NCBI RefSeq assembly: GCF_902859805.1 | Contig: NZ_CADIKC010000003.1 | Location: forward strand, 496,001-560,000 | DNA: 64,000 bases | Direction: 5' to 3' | Source of the DNA: Paraburkholderia sediminicola | GTDB lineage: Bacteria; Pseudomonadota; Gammaproteobacteria; Burkholderiales; Burkholderiaceae | In this document: one piece after another, positions 53,752 through 62,130 of the stretch | Layout of the letters: each line of letters begins with the position of its first letter | Numbering within the stretch: the stretch's first letter is position 1 | Position numbers and translations under genes: made by a program | The notes under the pieces: generated by a model | The model's input: the letters and a program-made list of their open reading frames with translations, nothing else | What the model was told of the DNA's origin: nothing | The model's database searches: none

Positions 53752-54326
53752 GTAACGGCCGCAACAAAGATCTTGTCGATTTTACGATATCCCCGAAGGG
53801 TAGCGCACGCCGCTTCGAGGGACGCCCCGGTGTGGTACAGGTCGTCGATGATCAGCGCGTTCCAACGCCCATCATTCGTAATCGACTCATGAAGGCTAAA
53901 GCTGCCTTGTAAGGCCGCCTGCTTTTCCGCTTTCGTATTCAGATCCTTGAGTTGCTGACCGTTGGCGGTTTTGCTGAGCATATTCTCAAAGACGGGCTGC
54001 CCGATGATTCGTCCGACTGCTTGGGCTATTTCAGTGACAGGCTGACGTGCGCGGGGGTTTGAGGCTGGCATTGGTATCACCAATCCGATCTGGGGCAGCA
54101 AAGGCACAATGTGCCGGACCAACTCTTCGGCAAGGGGCTCCACTTTGCTGAAGTCGTGCCCGTTGTACTTTAGTTCATACAGAGCTTGGCCAATTTCGGT
54201 GCGCGTGTTGTTGAATCGCGCGTGTCCGTGCTCGTCGTCACCAATATACTCGCTGTGCGCCATGTGCTTGTCGAGCGCAAAGCCTGCGTCCCAGTTACCC
54301 GCGATAGCCCTAACATTGACGTTCAT
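53742..54326 (-). CDS. ComF-like phosphoribosyltransferase
   Basis: A 194-residue protein with the PRPP-binding loop ALIIDDLYHTGASL at 157-170 and the earlier ComF-like segment LVIPMPASNPRARQPVTEIA. Such proteins bind PRPP and a nucleobase or nucleotide. It is the first gene of a two-gene leftward operon with the SLOG protein. Partner genes and position near attR suggest a nucleotide-based sensing or defence role, which is inference. Shine-Dalgarno AAGGAAAA precedes the ATG at 54326. Confidence 0.75.
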   Translation of the reverse strand: MNVNVRAIAGNWDAGFALDKHMAHSEYIGDDEHGHARFNNTRTEIGQALYELKYNGHDFSKVEPLAEELVRHIVPLLPQIGLVIPMPASNPRARQPVTEIAQAVGRIIGQPVFENMLSKTANGQQLKDLNTKAEKQAALQGSFSLHESITNDGRWNALIIDDLYHTGASLEAACATLRGYRKIDKIFVAAVTWR

Positions 54327-54353
54327 CGTTTTTCCTTGTTCTTTATTTGTGGA

Positions 54354-54375
54354 TGTCGCGCATGCATCCGCGACA
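54354..54375. promoter_or_regulatory. Inverted repeat upstream of the PRTase-SLOG operon
   Basis: TGTCGCG (54354-54360) and CGCGACA (54369-54375) form a perfect 7-bp inverted repeat around CATGCATC, 28 bases before the PRTase start. It is a candidate operator or leader hairpin. Confidence 0.45.
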
Positions 54376-54522
54376 CTTATCGACCCTCTCGCAGTCGGCA
54401 GTTATGCCCTAAGGCAATCGCTGCTAGCAGTAATATTGCCACAAACGGAAAGATAATATGTAAGGGCTGAGTGGTTATCGTGTGTGGTTAAGCGTGATAT
54501 GTAGTTGATTTATATATGAGTA
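54376..54522. other. attR-proximal non-coding region
   Basis: No gene. It contains a nested palindrome (GGCAAT at 54413, CTGCTAGCAG at 54421-54430, ATTGCC at 54435) and the two right-hand copies of the possible integrase arm site (54469-54477 and 54482-54490). It is AT-rich near the junction. Confidence 0.5.
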
Positions 54523-54583
54523 CAGCGGCCTGCAAAGCCGTTTAGGCCGGTTCGACTCCGGCTCGCGCCTCCAGTAGTTGATG
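54523..54583 (+). repeat. attR core (61-bp direct repeat)
   Basis: Identical to 13792-13852. It holds only the 3' part of the tRNA-Cys gene, from the anticodon arm to CCA plus ten bases, and has no 5' half, so it is a remnant. It marks the right prophage end. Confidence 0.95.
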
Positions 54584-54584
54584 T

Positions 54585-54617
54585 AAAGAAAAGCCCCGAC
54601 TTGTCGGGGCTTTTCTT
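54585..54617. terminator. Original chromosomal terminator of the tRNA operon
   Basis: GAAAAGCCCCGAC pairs with GTCGGGGCTTTTC around a two- to four-base loop, then TTTTTT. Before integration it followed tRNA-Cys directly; integration moved it 41 kb away. Confidence 0.8.
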
Positions 54618-54760
54618 TTTTCGGCGGCGTTGTCGCAGATATCAATTCAGGGCGGGCGCTTCAGTGTGAGGCTACTCGTTCCAGCACATATCGTCGCTCT
54701 CAGTCATCCCGACCTTTGGCGCAGCGAGCAGACAATTGCGCCTGCTCGCTCGTCACTCAC

Positions 54761-55828
54761 TCAAAAAACAATCGCCGACTTGATCGATTGAAGCGCCGCG
54801 CTGTTCAGAAAGTAGTAGTTGTCTTGCGGCGTTCCGCCGGCAAGCGGCGCGAGCTGCAATGTCGTGCCGTCCTTGATCACGTAGCCTGCGTAGATTCCGC
54901 CGTTGTTCTGGTAGTAGACCCGGTAATCGGTGGTTGCCGCGCCGAGTGCCGTATTGGCTACCCATGCGCGCATGCCGGCCAACGTTACGATCTGGCCATC
55001 GCTGATCTGATAGGTTTTCCCGTCGGTCGTGCTTGCGTACGGAAAGAAGTTTTCAAGCGTCGAGATCGTGGCGGAGCACGGTGTCGGATTGCTCCCCGTC
55101 GTGGCGGGTGCAGCGCAGTCGTATGTGAAGGCCTCGTCGCCGACTGTGTGCCGCACGACCTTGACGTAGGCGGCGCCCCTCTGCCAACTGGCCTGCTGGT
55201 TGTACAGCGATTGCCCGTTGAGCGTGTTCGTGAGAAGACCAACGGCGTTATTCGCAAAGAGTTCGGCAGGTGAGGCGGAAATCAGACCCGATAGCGGCAC
55301 GACGCTGTAGCTGGTGCCAAGTAATGTGCGGGTCACCGTTTTGCCGTCTGAGGCCAGATAGTCTTCCTGGACATTCGCGCCCGGGTAGCTGATCCGAACT
55401 TGCGGCGGAGACGCGGAGCTATAGACGGCGCCATTGACGAGTAAGCGTGCCACCGTGATTGCCGGAACCTTCAGCGCGGACGACACAGACGTGTACGTGA
55501 CGGTCAGCGGCTGCGCCCCGGCCGCGGCGCTTTGTGCAATGCTCGAGTCGTCGCTATAGAAGACACTGCTCGGGCTGACCGTCAGCGTGCCCGTCGACGA
55601 TGCGCTGACCGACAGGCTGCCGCTCAGATAATGCATGCCGCCGTTTGCCGCGAGCGCGACACTTTCGTAGCTCTTTTGTGTGTCGCTCAGACTCGAAGTA
55701 CTGGCTGTCGATCCCGAACTGCCTGACGAGCCGCCGCCGCACGCTGACAAAATCGCAGACAAAATAAATGCGGTGCCCGTGGCCAGCATGAAATGCCGAT
55801 TTACCAATCGCTTTTTGTTTTCTTTCAT
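54761..55828 (-). CDS. Lipoprotein of unknown function
   Basis: A 355-residue protein with a lipoprotein signal (FMLATGTAFILSAILSACGG, lipobox cysteine 30), then a Ser/Gly linker and a beta-rich mature part with a few Tyr-rich stretches. No domain is recognised. It is the first chromosomal gene right of attR and is transcribed towards it. Confidence 0.75.
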   Translation of the reverse strand: MKENKKRLVNRHFMLATGTAFILSAILSACGGGSSGSSGSTASTSSLSDTQKSYESVALAANGGMHYLSGSLSVSASSTGTLTVSPSSVFYSDDSSIAQSAAAGAQPLTVTYTSVSSALKVPAITVARLLVNGAVYSSASPPQVRISYPGANVQEDYLASDGKTVTRTLLGTSYSVVPLSGLISASPAELFANNAVGLLTNTLNGQSLYNQQASWQRGAAYVKVVRHTVGDEAFTYDCAAPATTGSNPTPCSATISTLENFFPYASTTDGKTYQISDGQIVTLAGMRAWVANTALGAATTDYRVYYQNNGGIYAGYVIKDGTTLQLAPLAGGTPQDNYYFLNSAALQSIKSAIVF

Positions 55829-56044
55829 TTATGATTTTTTGTCTTTCGATTTTATTCTGTTGGTTTTCTAAAGCCCCGAATAAAGCATTGATCGCTGGCA
55901 GTTCGATGCCGATCATGTAAAGTATCTCATGCTGCTTCGCCTATTTGGAAACATCGTTAGAGATACGATGCAATGATTCTAGATGTTTCCAGATCGCGAA
56001 TGCACGGGGCAGGGCAAACCCGCTGTTAATAGAACATACGACCA

Positions 56045-56779
56045 ATGAAAAAAAACATAACCGCTGCTGTGCTGTTTACCATTGGGTTGCCAATGCTGGC
56101 GATCGCGCAATCGGCACCGCCTCCCGACATTAAAGGCGGGGATTCGTGGACCTACGTCAACACCTTTGAGAAAACGCCTTCCATCTGGCGCCAGACGCAC
56201 GACGAAGTGACGGTTCTGCGCGCAACCCCTTCCCACATCTACTACACCTCGAAGCAGGCGGGCTCGACCCAGGTGCCGAACGAGGTCATAGCCGGCGCCG
56301 ACTGGAGCCGCGAGCGCAACGTGAATGGGGCGGAGGTGGTCGTCAATCGGCCGTTCGTTTTCCCGCTATCGCCGGGCAAAACCTGGAACCTCGAATATAC
56401 GGAACAGCATCCGAACAAGACGTTCGCTTCGCAAAAGTGGAGCAGCCAGTATCGGGTGGTGGATACTGAAACTGTTGAGGTGCCGGCGGGAAAATTTCAG
56501 GCGATTAAAGTCGAAGCGGAAGGTGACTGGGTCGCGCAACTCGAGCCCACTCAGACTGTCACCCAAGCCGTGCAGACGCAGCAAGGCGACACCGCCATGA
56601 TCACTCACGCACAGAAAACAGGCCCCGTTCAGGTGACCGGGCGTACTTATAAAGCGTTCTGGTATGTGCCTGAGATTGGCCGCTGGGTAAAGGTAGTGGA
56701 AGAATATTACGGTAGTAATGGTGTGCGAAACGAGCGCTATACAGGTGAACTGGAGTCGTTCAAAAGAGGCACGGAATGA
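56045..56779 (+). CDS. Periplasmic protein of unknown function
   Basis: A 244-residue protein with a cleavable signal peptide (KKNITAAVLFTIGLPMLAIA, cleavage likely after AIAQS). The mature part is beta-rich with GDSWTYVNTFEKTPSIWR and YKAFWYVPEIGRWVKVVEEY, resembling small secreted proteins of unknown role. It is followed by a terminator. Confidence 0.75.
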   Translation: MKKNITAAVLFTIGLPMLAIAQSAPPPDIKGGDSWTYVNTFEKTPSIWRQTHDEVTVLRATPSHIYYTSKQAGSTQVPNEVIAGADWSRERNVNGAEVVVNRPFVFPLSPGKTWNLEYTEQHPNKTFASQKWSSQYRVVDTETVEVPAGKFQAIKVEAEGDWVAQLEPTQTVTQAVQTQQGDTAMITHAQKTGPVQVTGRTYKAFWYVPEIGRWVKVVEEYYGSNGVRNERYTGELESFKRGTE

Positions 56780-56822
56780 TTCGAGCGTGTGATTAAATTG
56801 TCCACTCTTGCTGCGTAAGAGA

Positions 56823-56849
56823 AAAAGCCCCGAATGCCGGGGCTTTTTT
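56823..56849 (+). terminator. Intrinsic terminator
   Basis: AAAAGCCCCG pairs with CGGGGCTTTTTT around a short loop. It ends the transcript of the periplasmic protein gene. Confidence 0.8.
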
Positions 56850-56861
56850 AATCCTTCCTGA

Positions 56862-57284
56862 ATGCAAAACGGATCAAAAATGGGTATCTCAAACCCCGAA
56901 CGTCGCTCGTTTTATTTGCGCCTGATTTACGCGCTGTGTCTGTGCGGCGCCACCTGGACGCATCTGCAAGTGGCTTTGGTCCACGGGCTCTCATGGGACT
57001 ACGGCGGCGCACCGCCGCTGACACAAATCTACTGGACGTCGTTGCTCTTCATCGATCCGCTAACGGTTCTGCTATTGCTGTTGAGCCCGAGAGCAGGGCT
57101 GATCCTCTGTGTCGCTGTCATCGTGACGGACGTGGTGCACAATTCATGGTTCGCGCTGCATCATCCGATCCGCATGGACCTGTACGTTTCGCAGATTGCT
57201 TTCCTGCTGTTCGTCGCGTTCACGGTGCGGACCGCGTGGCGAGGGACCACGAGCCGCGCCGCCGCGCTGCGCGCCGCTGATTGA
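56862..57284 (+). CDS. Integral membrane protein of unknown function
   Basis: A 140-residue protein with about four membrane segments (LRLIYALCLCGATWTHL, IYWTSLLFIDPLTVLLLLL, AGLILCVAVIVTDVVHNSW, VSQIAFLLFVAFTVRTAW). A second start at 56880 (MGISNPERR) is also possible. It lies just after a terminator, so its promoter must be very close or lie upstream. Not recognised. Confidence 0.7.
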   Translation: MQNGSKMGISNPERRSFYLRLIYALCLCGATWTHLQVALVHGLSWDYGGAPPLTQIYWTSLLFIDPLTVLLLLLSPRAGLILCVAVIVTDVVHNSWFALHHPIRMDLYVSQIAFLLFVAFTVRTAWRGTTSRAAALRAAD

Positions 57285-57331
57285 ATTGCCCGATTGCCGT
57301 TTTGCGCAATTGCCCGTCTACACGAGGCTGC

Positions 57332-58090
57332 ATGTACCTACAACTCACCGGCACCAACGTTCGTCTGCTTGGCTCGATGCATCTGTTTCCGGCGACGAGT
57401 CGCAGAACGCCGCCATGGATCGCTGAAGCGTATGACTGGGCCGAATCGCTGGTCTTCGAATCCGATCCGCCGACGATCCTGCCGTTTCTCAAGGCTCCCC
57501 CGCAGGGCGGTGCCGATCAGCTGCGGCCTTTGCTCTCCGCCGATGCCTGGAATCAGCTCCAGGCTGTGTGGCCCGTGGAGGGCCCGTTGGCGCCGCTCGT
57601 CGAGCTACGTCCGTGGGCCGCGCTGATCGTCGCGCCGACGCTGTTTCAACAGGTCGTCGAAGGTGTCGAGCCGCGCATGCTGCGCTCGGCGCTCACGCAA
57701 GCCAAGCCGTACCAGTATCTCGAGACCGCGCAGGACGTGGCGGCGTCGCTTGAATCGATTTCGCTTGAAGCAGTTGGCACCGCGCTCGGCATGCTGATGT
57801 CCGATCTCAACGAACCGCAGCGCACGCTCGAGCGGATGCACGCCGCGTGGTTGCATGGCGATCTGGAGGCGGTGCACCAGATCGCTGTCGAGTCGCCGAT
57901 GTTCAATCTGCCCGGCATCCGCCACGCCATTCTCGATGCACGCAATCGCGCGTGGGCGGCGCGGGTGACTGAACTGCTCGGGCGGCCGGAGCGCACCTTG
58001 GTCGTAGTAGGCGCGCTGCATCTGTGCGGGCCCGGTAACCTGATCGACTGTCTCGCACGGCCCGTCGAGCCGGTTTTTGCAAGCGCCTAG
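57332..58090 (+). CDS. TraB/GumN family protein
   Basis: A 252-residue protein. It has the two histidine-bearing motifs of the TraB/GumN (TIKI-like metalloprotease) fold: RLLGSMHLFPA near the N-terminus and VVVGALHLCGPGNLIDCL near the C-terminus, both parts of the metal site. No signal peptide is seen with the start at 57332; the frame is open from 57281. Substrate unknown. Confidence 0.8.
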   Translation: MYLQLTGTNVRLLGSMHLFPATSRRTPPWIAEAYDWAESLVFESDPPTILPFLKAPPQGGADQLRPLLSADAWNQLQAVWPVEGPLAPLVELRPWAALIVAPTLFQQVVEGVEPRMLRSALTQAKPYQYLETAQDVAASLESISLEAVGTALGMLMSDLNEPQRTLERMHAAWLHGDLEAVHQIAVESPMFNLPGIRHAILDARNRAWAARVTELLGRPERTLVVVGALHLCGPGNLIDCLARPVEPVFASA

Positions 58091-58310
58091 CAGGATTAAG
58101 GCTGGTGGACGCATCGACTCAATCGACCGCGCGCCCTGAATGCCTGGCGTAACGGTGGTGCGATTGGGCGCATGGCGGCTGAATGCGCCATGCGTGTGAG
58201 CCGACCCCGCATTCGCCAGGATCGGCGCGGCATAGCCTAAGATCGCCACGCGCGGCATAATTTCGCATTGCCGCCGCCCCTCCAGGCGCATCTCTTTTTG
58301 AAGCCTTTCC

Positions 58311-58805
58311 ATGACCGAACCGCAACAAACCGCCGCCGCGCGACTGGCGCAACTCGAATGGCGCTGGAAATCGTTCGAAGACCTCACGGCCGCGGAAGTC
58401 TACGCGATGCTGGCAGCCCGCAGCGCGGTGTTCGTCATCGAGCAGAACTGCTTGTATGGCGATATCGACGGGCTCGATTCAGATGCCTGGCACCTGTTTG
58501 CTTTTGGCCCCGGCGAAAAGAAGCCGCCGCTCGCGGGCTATTTGCGCGTGCTGTTGCCGGATGCTGACGACACCGACATCCGCATCGGCCGCGTGCTGAC
58601 CACGGCGGAATTCCGCGGCATCGGCGTCGGCAACGCGATGCTCGAACGCTCGCTCGCGCATATCCGGGCGCAGTGGCCCGGTACGCCGATCCGTTTGCAT
58701 GCGCAGGCGCACCTGCAAGGCTTCTATGGCGCGTTCGGCTTTACGCCGGTGTCGGAGATTCACGAAGAGGACGGCATCCCGCACGTGTGGATGCGTTCGG
58801 CCTAA
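58311..58805 (+). CDS. elaA: ElaA-type GNAT acetyltransferase
   Basis: A 164-residue protein. WRWKSFEDLTAAEVYAMLAA and SAVFVIEQNCLYGDIDGLD at the start, the acetyl-CoA loop RGIGVGNAML, and the C-terminal QAHLQGFYGAFGFTPVSEI are all ElaA-like. It likely acetylates a small molecule or protein, target unknown. The length fits the family. Confidence 0.88.
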   Translation: MTEPQQTAAARLAQLEWRWKSFEDLTAAEVYAMLAARSAVFVIEQNCLYGDIDGLDSDAWHLFAFGPGEKKPPLAGYLRVLLPDADDTDIRIGRVLTTAEFRGIGVGNAMLERSLAHIRAQWPGTPIRLHAQAHLQGFYGAFGFTPVSEIHEEDGIPHVWMRSA

Positions 58806-58883
58806 AAAACCGGAGCGCAACCGGACTCGGCGCTCACGCGCCGACCGGCTGTAAACGCTGCGACTGCAATCGATTCGAAATAC

Positions 58884-59780
58884 TTAGCGCTGGCCGCTTG
58901 CAGGTACTGACGCGGGCTGCGTCACACCTTGTGTCACACCTTGAGTCGCCTTTGCACGTCGCTCGCCGCGCAGACGCCCGCGTGCCGACAAGCGCATCCA
59001 GTGACGCAACGCCAGCAGCGCACCGATCACGCTCATCATCGAGCCCGGAATCCATAGCAACAGCCCGCCGATTTGCTGATCGCGCATCGGGCTCAGCCAC
59101 GTGAAGGCGCGCCCGCAAATCGAGTAGATCGGATACAGCTCACGCGGCGTAAAGAAGATAAACGCGCCAAGCATGATTTGCGGCGGAATCGCAGCAATCA
59201 CCACCAGTACGCGTTTGCCGGGCGACAAACGCGCCGGCGGCGCAGGACGCGGATCGAGCACGAGCCACCAGAACAGCAGCCCGTCGATCACCATGCTCCA
59301 GTTCATCACGCGATAAAGCCGCCAGTCGAGCATCGCCACGAAATGAATGGGCGACATCAGCCAGAAGTAGATCAAGCCGACGAACAACGTGACGGCGACC
59401 ACCGGATGCATCACCACGTCGAGCAGCTTGCGTACCACCGGCGTCTCCAGCGCCGGCCGCACGAAACGCTGCCGCCAGCTGAACGGAATGCCCGCGCGCA
59501 ACGCAGCGCCCGGATAGGAGAGGGCGATAAAGAACGGCCCGAGGTGATGCAGCACCAGATGCTGCGCGCGATGCATGAAGAACTCATGCTCGAAGAAATA
59601 ATCGAGCCGCGTATGCAGCGCGACATACAACGCGACCAGCCCAAACCAGAAGGAAATGCGCCGGGGAATCGACACTTTCGCCTTGTGTGCACCGCGCACG
59701 AAAAGAATCGCCGGCACGAGCAAGGCGATGACGACGGTCGGTGAAAACTCCCAGGGGTCGAGCCAGTAGAGCAGGTTCAT
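58884..59780 (-). CDS. ctaG: Cytochrome c oxidase assembly protein CtaG (caa3 type)
   Basis: A 298-residue protein with about seven to eight membrane segments. HRAQHLVLHHLGPFFIALSY is a conserved His-rich motif of the caa3_CtaG family, which supports copper insertion into CuB of cytochrome oxidase. It is the last gene of a sco1-pcuC-ctaG operon, nine bases after pcuC. Confidence 0.9.
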   Translation of the reverse strand: MNLLYWLDPWEFSPTVVIALLVPAILFVRGAHKAKVSIPRRISFWFGLVALYVALHTRLDYFFEHEFFMHRAQHLVLHHLGPFFIALSYPGAALRAGIPFSWRQRFVRPALETPVVRKLLDVVMHPVVAVTLFVGLIYFWLMSPIHFVAMLDWRLYRVMNWSMVIDGLLFWWLVLDPRPAPPARLSPGKRVLVVIAAIPPQIMLGAFIFFTPRELYPIYSICGRAFTWLSPMRDQQIGGLLLWIPGSMMSVIGALLALRHWMRLSARGRLRGERRAKATQGVTQGVTQPASVPASGQR

Positions 59781-59789
59781 CGCGGGACG

Positions 59790-60251
59790 TTACTTGGTCT
59801 GGGCGGGCGACTTGACGGCGAACGGCGTATCGAGCGTTTCGCCGTCGGAGAACTTCAGCGTCAGATGCACGGTGTCGCCTGGTGCGACCTTATGCTTCGC
59901 GTCTTCGAGCATCACGTGATAGCCGCCCGGCGCAATTGCCACCTGGCCGTGCGCGGGCACCGTCAGCTTGTCGACCATCACCATCTTTTGCGTCGAGCCG
60001 TTCGACACCGTTTGATGCAACATCGCGTCGCCGTAGTCGTTGCTGGAAATATCGACTAGGTCGACCGGCTTGTCGCTCGCATTCACCAGCGTCACGTAGC
60101 CGGCAGCGGGGAGGTTGTTCGGCAACCAGCGCACCCACGCGTCCTTGACGCTGATTGCATTCGCGCCGGCGGCATGCGCGGCCGATGCGAAACCGAATGA
60201 GAGGGCGAGCGTGCAGCTCAGTGCGGCGAGCGTTTTGATCTTGATCGACAT
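59790..60251 (-). CDS. Periplasmic copper chaperone PCu(A)C
   Basis: A 153-residue protein with a cleavable signal peptide (ALSCTLALSFGFASAAHAAG). The copper motif H(x10)M(x21)HxM is complete, running from the His in MLHQTVSNG to YHVML. It binds Cu(I) and delivers it to the CuA site of cytochrome oxidase with Sco1. It lies between sco1 and ctaG in one operon. Confidence 0.93.
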   Translation of the reverse strand: MSIKIKTLAALSCTLALSFGFASAAHAAGANAISVKDAWVRWLPNNLPAAGYVTLVNASDKPVDLVDISSNDYGDAMLHQTVSNGSTQKMVMVDKLTVPAHGQVAIAPGGYHVMLEDAKHKVAPGDTVHLTLKFSDGETLDTPFAVKSPAQTK

Positions 60252-60269
60252 GGGTGAACTCGGGAAAGG

Positions 60270-60884
60270 TCAGGAACGGTCATCAACGATGCGGCGCAGG
60301 TCTTGTGCGATCGCATCGGGCGTATCGTGATCGGTGGCGAGCAGGCGCGCGTGGCCTTGCGGGTCGAACACGTAGACGGCGGAGCTATGGGTGACTTCGT
60401 AGTTGCCGTTGGGGTCGCGCTTTTCCATCTGATAGGCAACCCGGTAGCGCTTGGCGAGCGACTCGATCTGCCAGTCGGTGCCGGTCAGGCCCTCGGCGTG
60501 CTGCGAGTCGAAAGCGCCGACGTAGTCATGCAGCGCTTTGGGCGTGTCGCGCGCCGGATCGACGGTGATGAACAGGATGCGGACTTTTTGCGCGTCCGGG
60601 CCGAGTTTGCCGAGCACCTGCATCAGGCGGCCCATCGTTTCTGGGCAGACGTCCGGGCAATGCGTATAACCAAAGTAGACGAGCGACGTGCGGCCTTTAA
60701 ACGAATCACCAGTTACGGCGCGGCCGTCGTCGCCAGTTAGCGTGAAGTCGAGATCTGGCAAGTGGCCGGTCACGTTGGTCAACTGGAACGGTTCGGTGGG
60801 ATGCGTGCAGCCGGTTAGCGCACCGAGCGCGCCGACCATGACGGTCAGCGCGACCAGGCGCCTGGGCCACGGCTGGCGCGGCAT
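60270..60884 (-). CDS. SCO1/SenC copper metallochaperone lipoprotein
   Basis: A 204-residue thioredoxin-fold protein. It has a lipoprotein signal (LVALTVMVGALGALTGCTHP), the copper motif CPDVC in GYTHCPDVCPETMG and the distal His in VTHSSAVYVF. It supports CuA assembly of cytochrome oxidase in the periplasm. The ATG at 60884 is preferred; the open frame extends upstream through otsB but only by chance of GC-rich DNA. Confidence 0.93.
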   Translation of the reverse strand: MPRQPWPRRLVALTVMVGALGALTGCTHPTEPFQLTNVTGHLPDLDFTLTGDDGRAVTGDSFKGRTSLVYFGYTHCPDVCPETMGRLMQVLGKLGPDAQKVRILFITVDPARDTPKALHDYVGAFDSQHAEGLTGTDWQIESLAKRYRVAYQMEKRDPNGNYEVTHSSAVYVFDPQGHARLLATDHDTPDAIAQDLRRIVDDRS

Positions 60885-61313
60885 TGAGCGATTCGACTGT
60901 TGGTGGCGGGACGAGAGGATGGGGAACAAAGCAGGGTTCAATGACTCGATTGAAGAGCGGCGCGTGGCGCTGCCCGCGAACGGACTCGGTTGGTTCGTGC
61001 CAGGCGCGCGGCCCGTCATGGTGTGCAAATAGGGGCGTCGCTGCAATGGTCTGCGTGGCAGCGACTGTATCGCAAAATCTTCGATGACGTCGCGCAGCGC
61101 CCGCGGGCGCGCGGTTTGCGAGGCAATTTGACGCAGGCGGCTGAAAGCTCGCTGAAGCCCGATTGTTCTCTTTTTGAACGCAATCGTGAGCGGCGTCGGC
61201 TGCGCTGCCCGGCCAGGCTTGTGTCCTGGCTTACTTTCTCGAAAAATTGACGGATGCGCGGTAAGATGCGCACACTTTTCCAGCCGCAGAAGGCTGAAAG
61301 GCAAAATTAACCG
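60885..61313. other. 429-bp intergenic region between sco1 and otsB
   Basis: Divergent promoters for the copper operon and otsBA must lie here. Short frames cross it but none is supported. A TTGACG (61247) and a TAAGAT (61262) are present but only nine bases apart, too close for one promoter. Otherwise nothing clear is visible. Confidence 0.5.
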
Positions 61314-62063
61314 ATGCAAGCACTTCCGGCTGTTCTGTCTCCTGGTGAGACGGCATTTTTCTTCGACTTCGACGGCACGCTCGTCGAACTCGCGCCCACG
61401 CCGGACGGCGTGCTGGTGCAACCTCGCGTGATCGAGCTGCTGACCGAGTTGCGCAATCTCACGAATGGCGCGGTCGCGATTGTGTCGGGCCGCGGCATCG
61501 ACAGCATCGACAGTTTTCTCGGCATGCCGGATCTGCCGATCGCCGGGTTGCATGGCGCCGAGCGGCGCGACGCGAACGGCGACACGCAGCGCATCGGTTT
61601 TCACGACGAACGCCTGTTGCGTATGGAGCAGGTGCTTGCGCAGGTCGTCAACGAACATCCCGGCATGCTGCTCGAGATCAAAGGGGCGGCGCTCGCGCTG
61701 CACTACCGCAACGCGCCCGACCGCGAACCGGTGGCGCGTGAAGCGACCGAGCGGCTGGTGGCCGATTATCCCGGCTCGTATGTGCTGCAGCCGGGCAAGA
61801 TGGTCTACGAAATCAAGCCGAAGGACGTCGACAAGGGCCGTGCGATGCGCGCGTTTCTGGAAGAGCCGCCATTCGTGGGCCGCACGCCGGTGTTTGCCGG
61901 CGACGACCTGACCGACGAGAAAGGCTTTGCCGTCGTCAACGAGCGCGGCGGCCTGTCGATCAAGGTGGGCGCGGGCGACACGATGGCGCATGCGCGCATC
62001 GAATCGGTCGCGGCGCTGCTCGACTGGCTGGAATCGATTGTCGCGGCTGCGCGCGGAGCGTGA
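61314..62063 (+). CDS. otsB: Trehalose-6-phosphate phosphatase
   Basis: A 249-residue HAD-family phosphatase that turns trehalose 6-phosphate into trehalose. Motif I is FFDFDGTLVEL with the nucleophile aspartate, motif II is VSGRGIDS, and motif IV is FAGDDLTDEKGF. It precedes otsA in an operon for osmotic or stress protection. Confidence 0.95.
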   Translation: MQALPAVLSPGETAFFFDFDGTLVELAPTPDGVLVQPRVIELLTELRNLTNGAVAIVSGRGIDSIDSFLGMPDLPIAGLHGAERRDANGDTQRIGFHDERLLRMEQVLAQVVNEHPGMLLEIKGAALALHYRNAPDREPVAREATERLVADYPGSYVLQPGKMVYEIKPKDVDKGRAMRAFLEEPPFVGRTPVFAGDDLTDEKGFAVVNERGGLSIKVGAGDTMAHARIESVAALLDWLESIVAAARGA

Positions 62064-62130
62064 TCGTGACGTCGCCGGCTGCGCCCCATCCCCTAACGAC
62101 CATGATTTATTGCATCGGGAATCGCGCTTC

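Noticed and set aside
53788..53802. TATCCCCGAAGGGTA, similar to the prophage repressor operator
   Set aside because: It lies inside the 3' end of the PRTase gene with no promoter, and one half is imperfect. It could be chance.
56966..56978. A weak match to the dispersed palindrome in the chromosome (GCAAGTGGCTTTG)
   Set aside because: It matches only 9 of 12 specified positions and lacks the exact core. It shows the background level and is not counted.
58169..58194. Hairpin CGCATGGC/GCCATGCG between the TraB-like gene and elaA
   Set aside because: No T run follows on either strand, so it is not a typical terminator; no other role is visible.
61247..61267. TTGACG and TAAGAT before otsB
   Set aside because: Only nine bases apart, so they cannot form one sigma-70 promoter.
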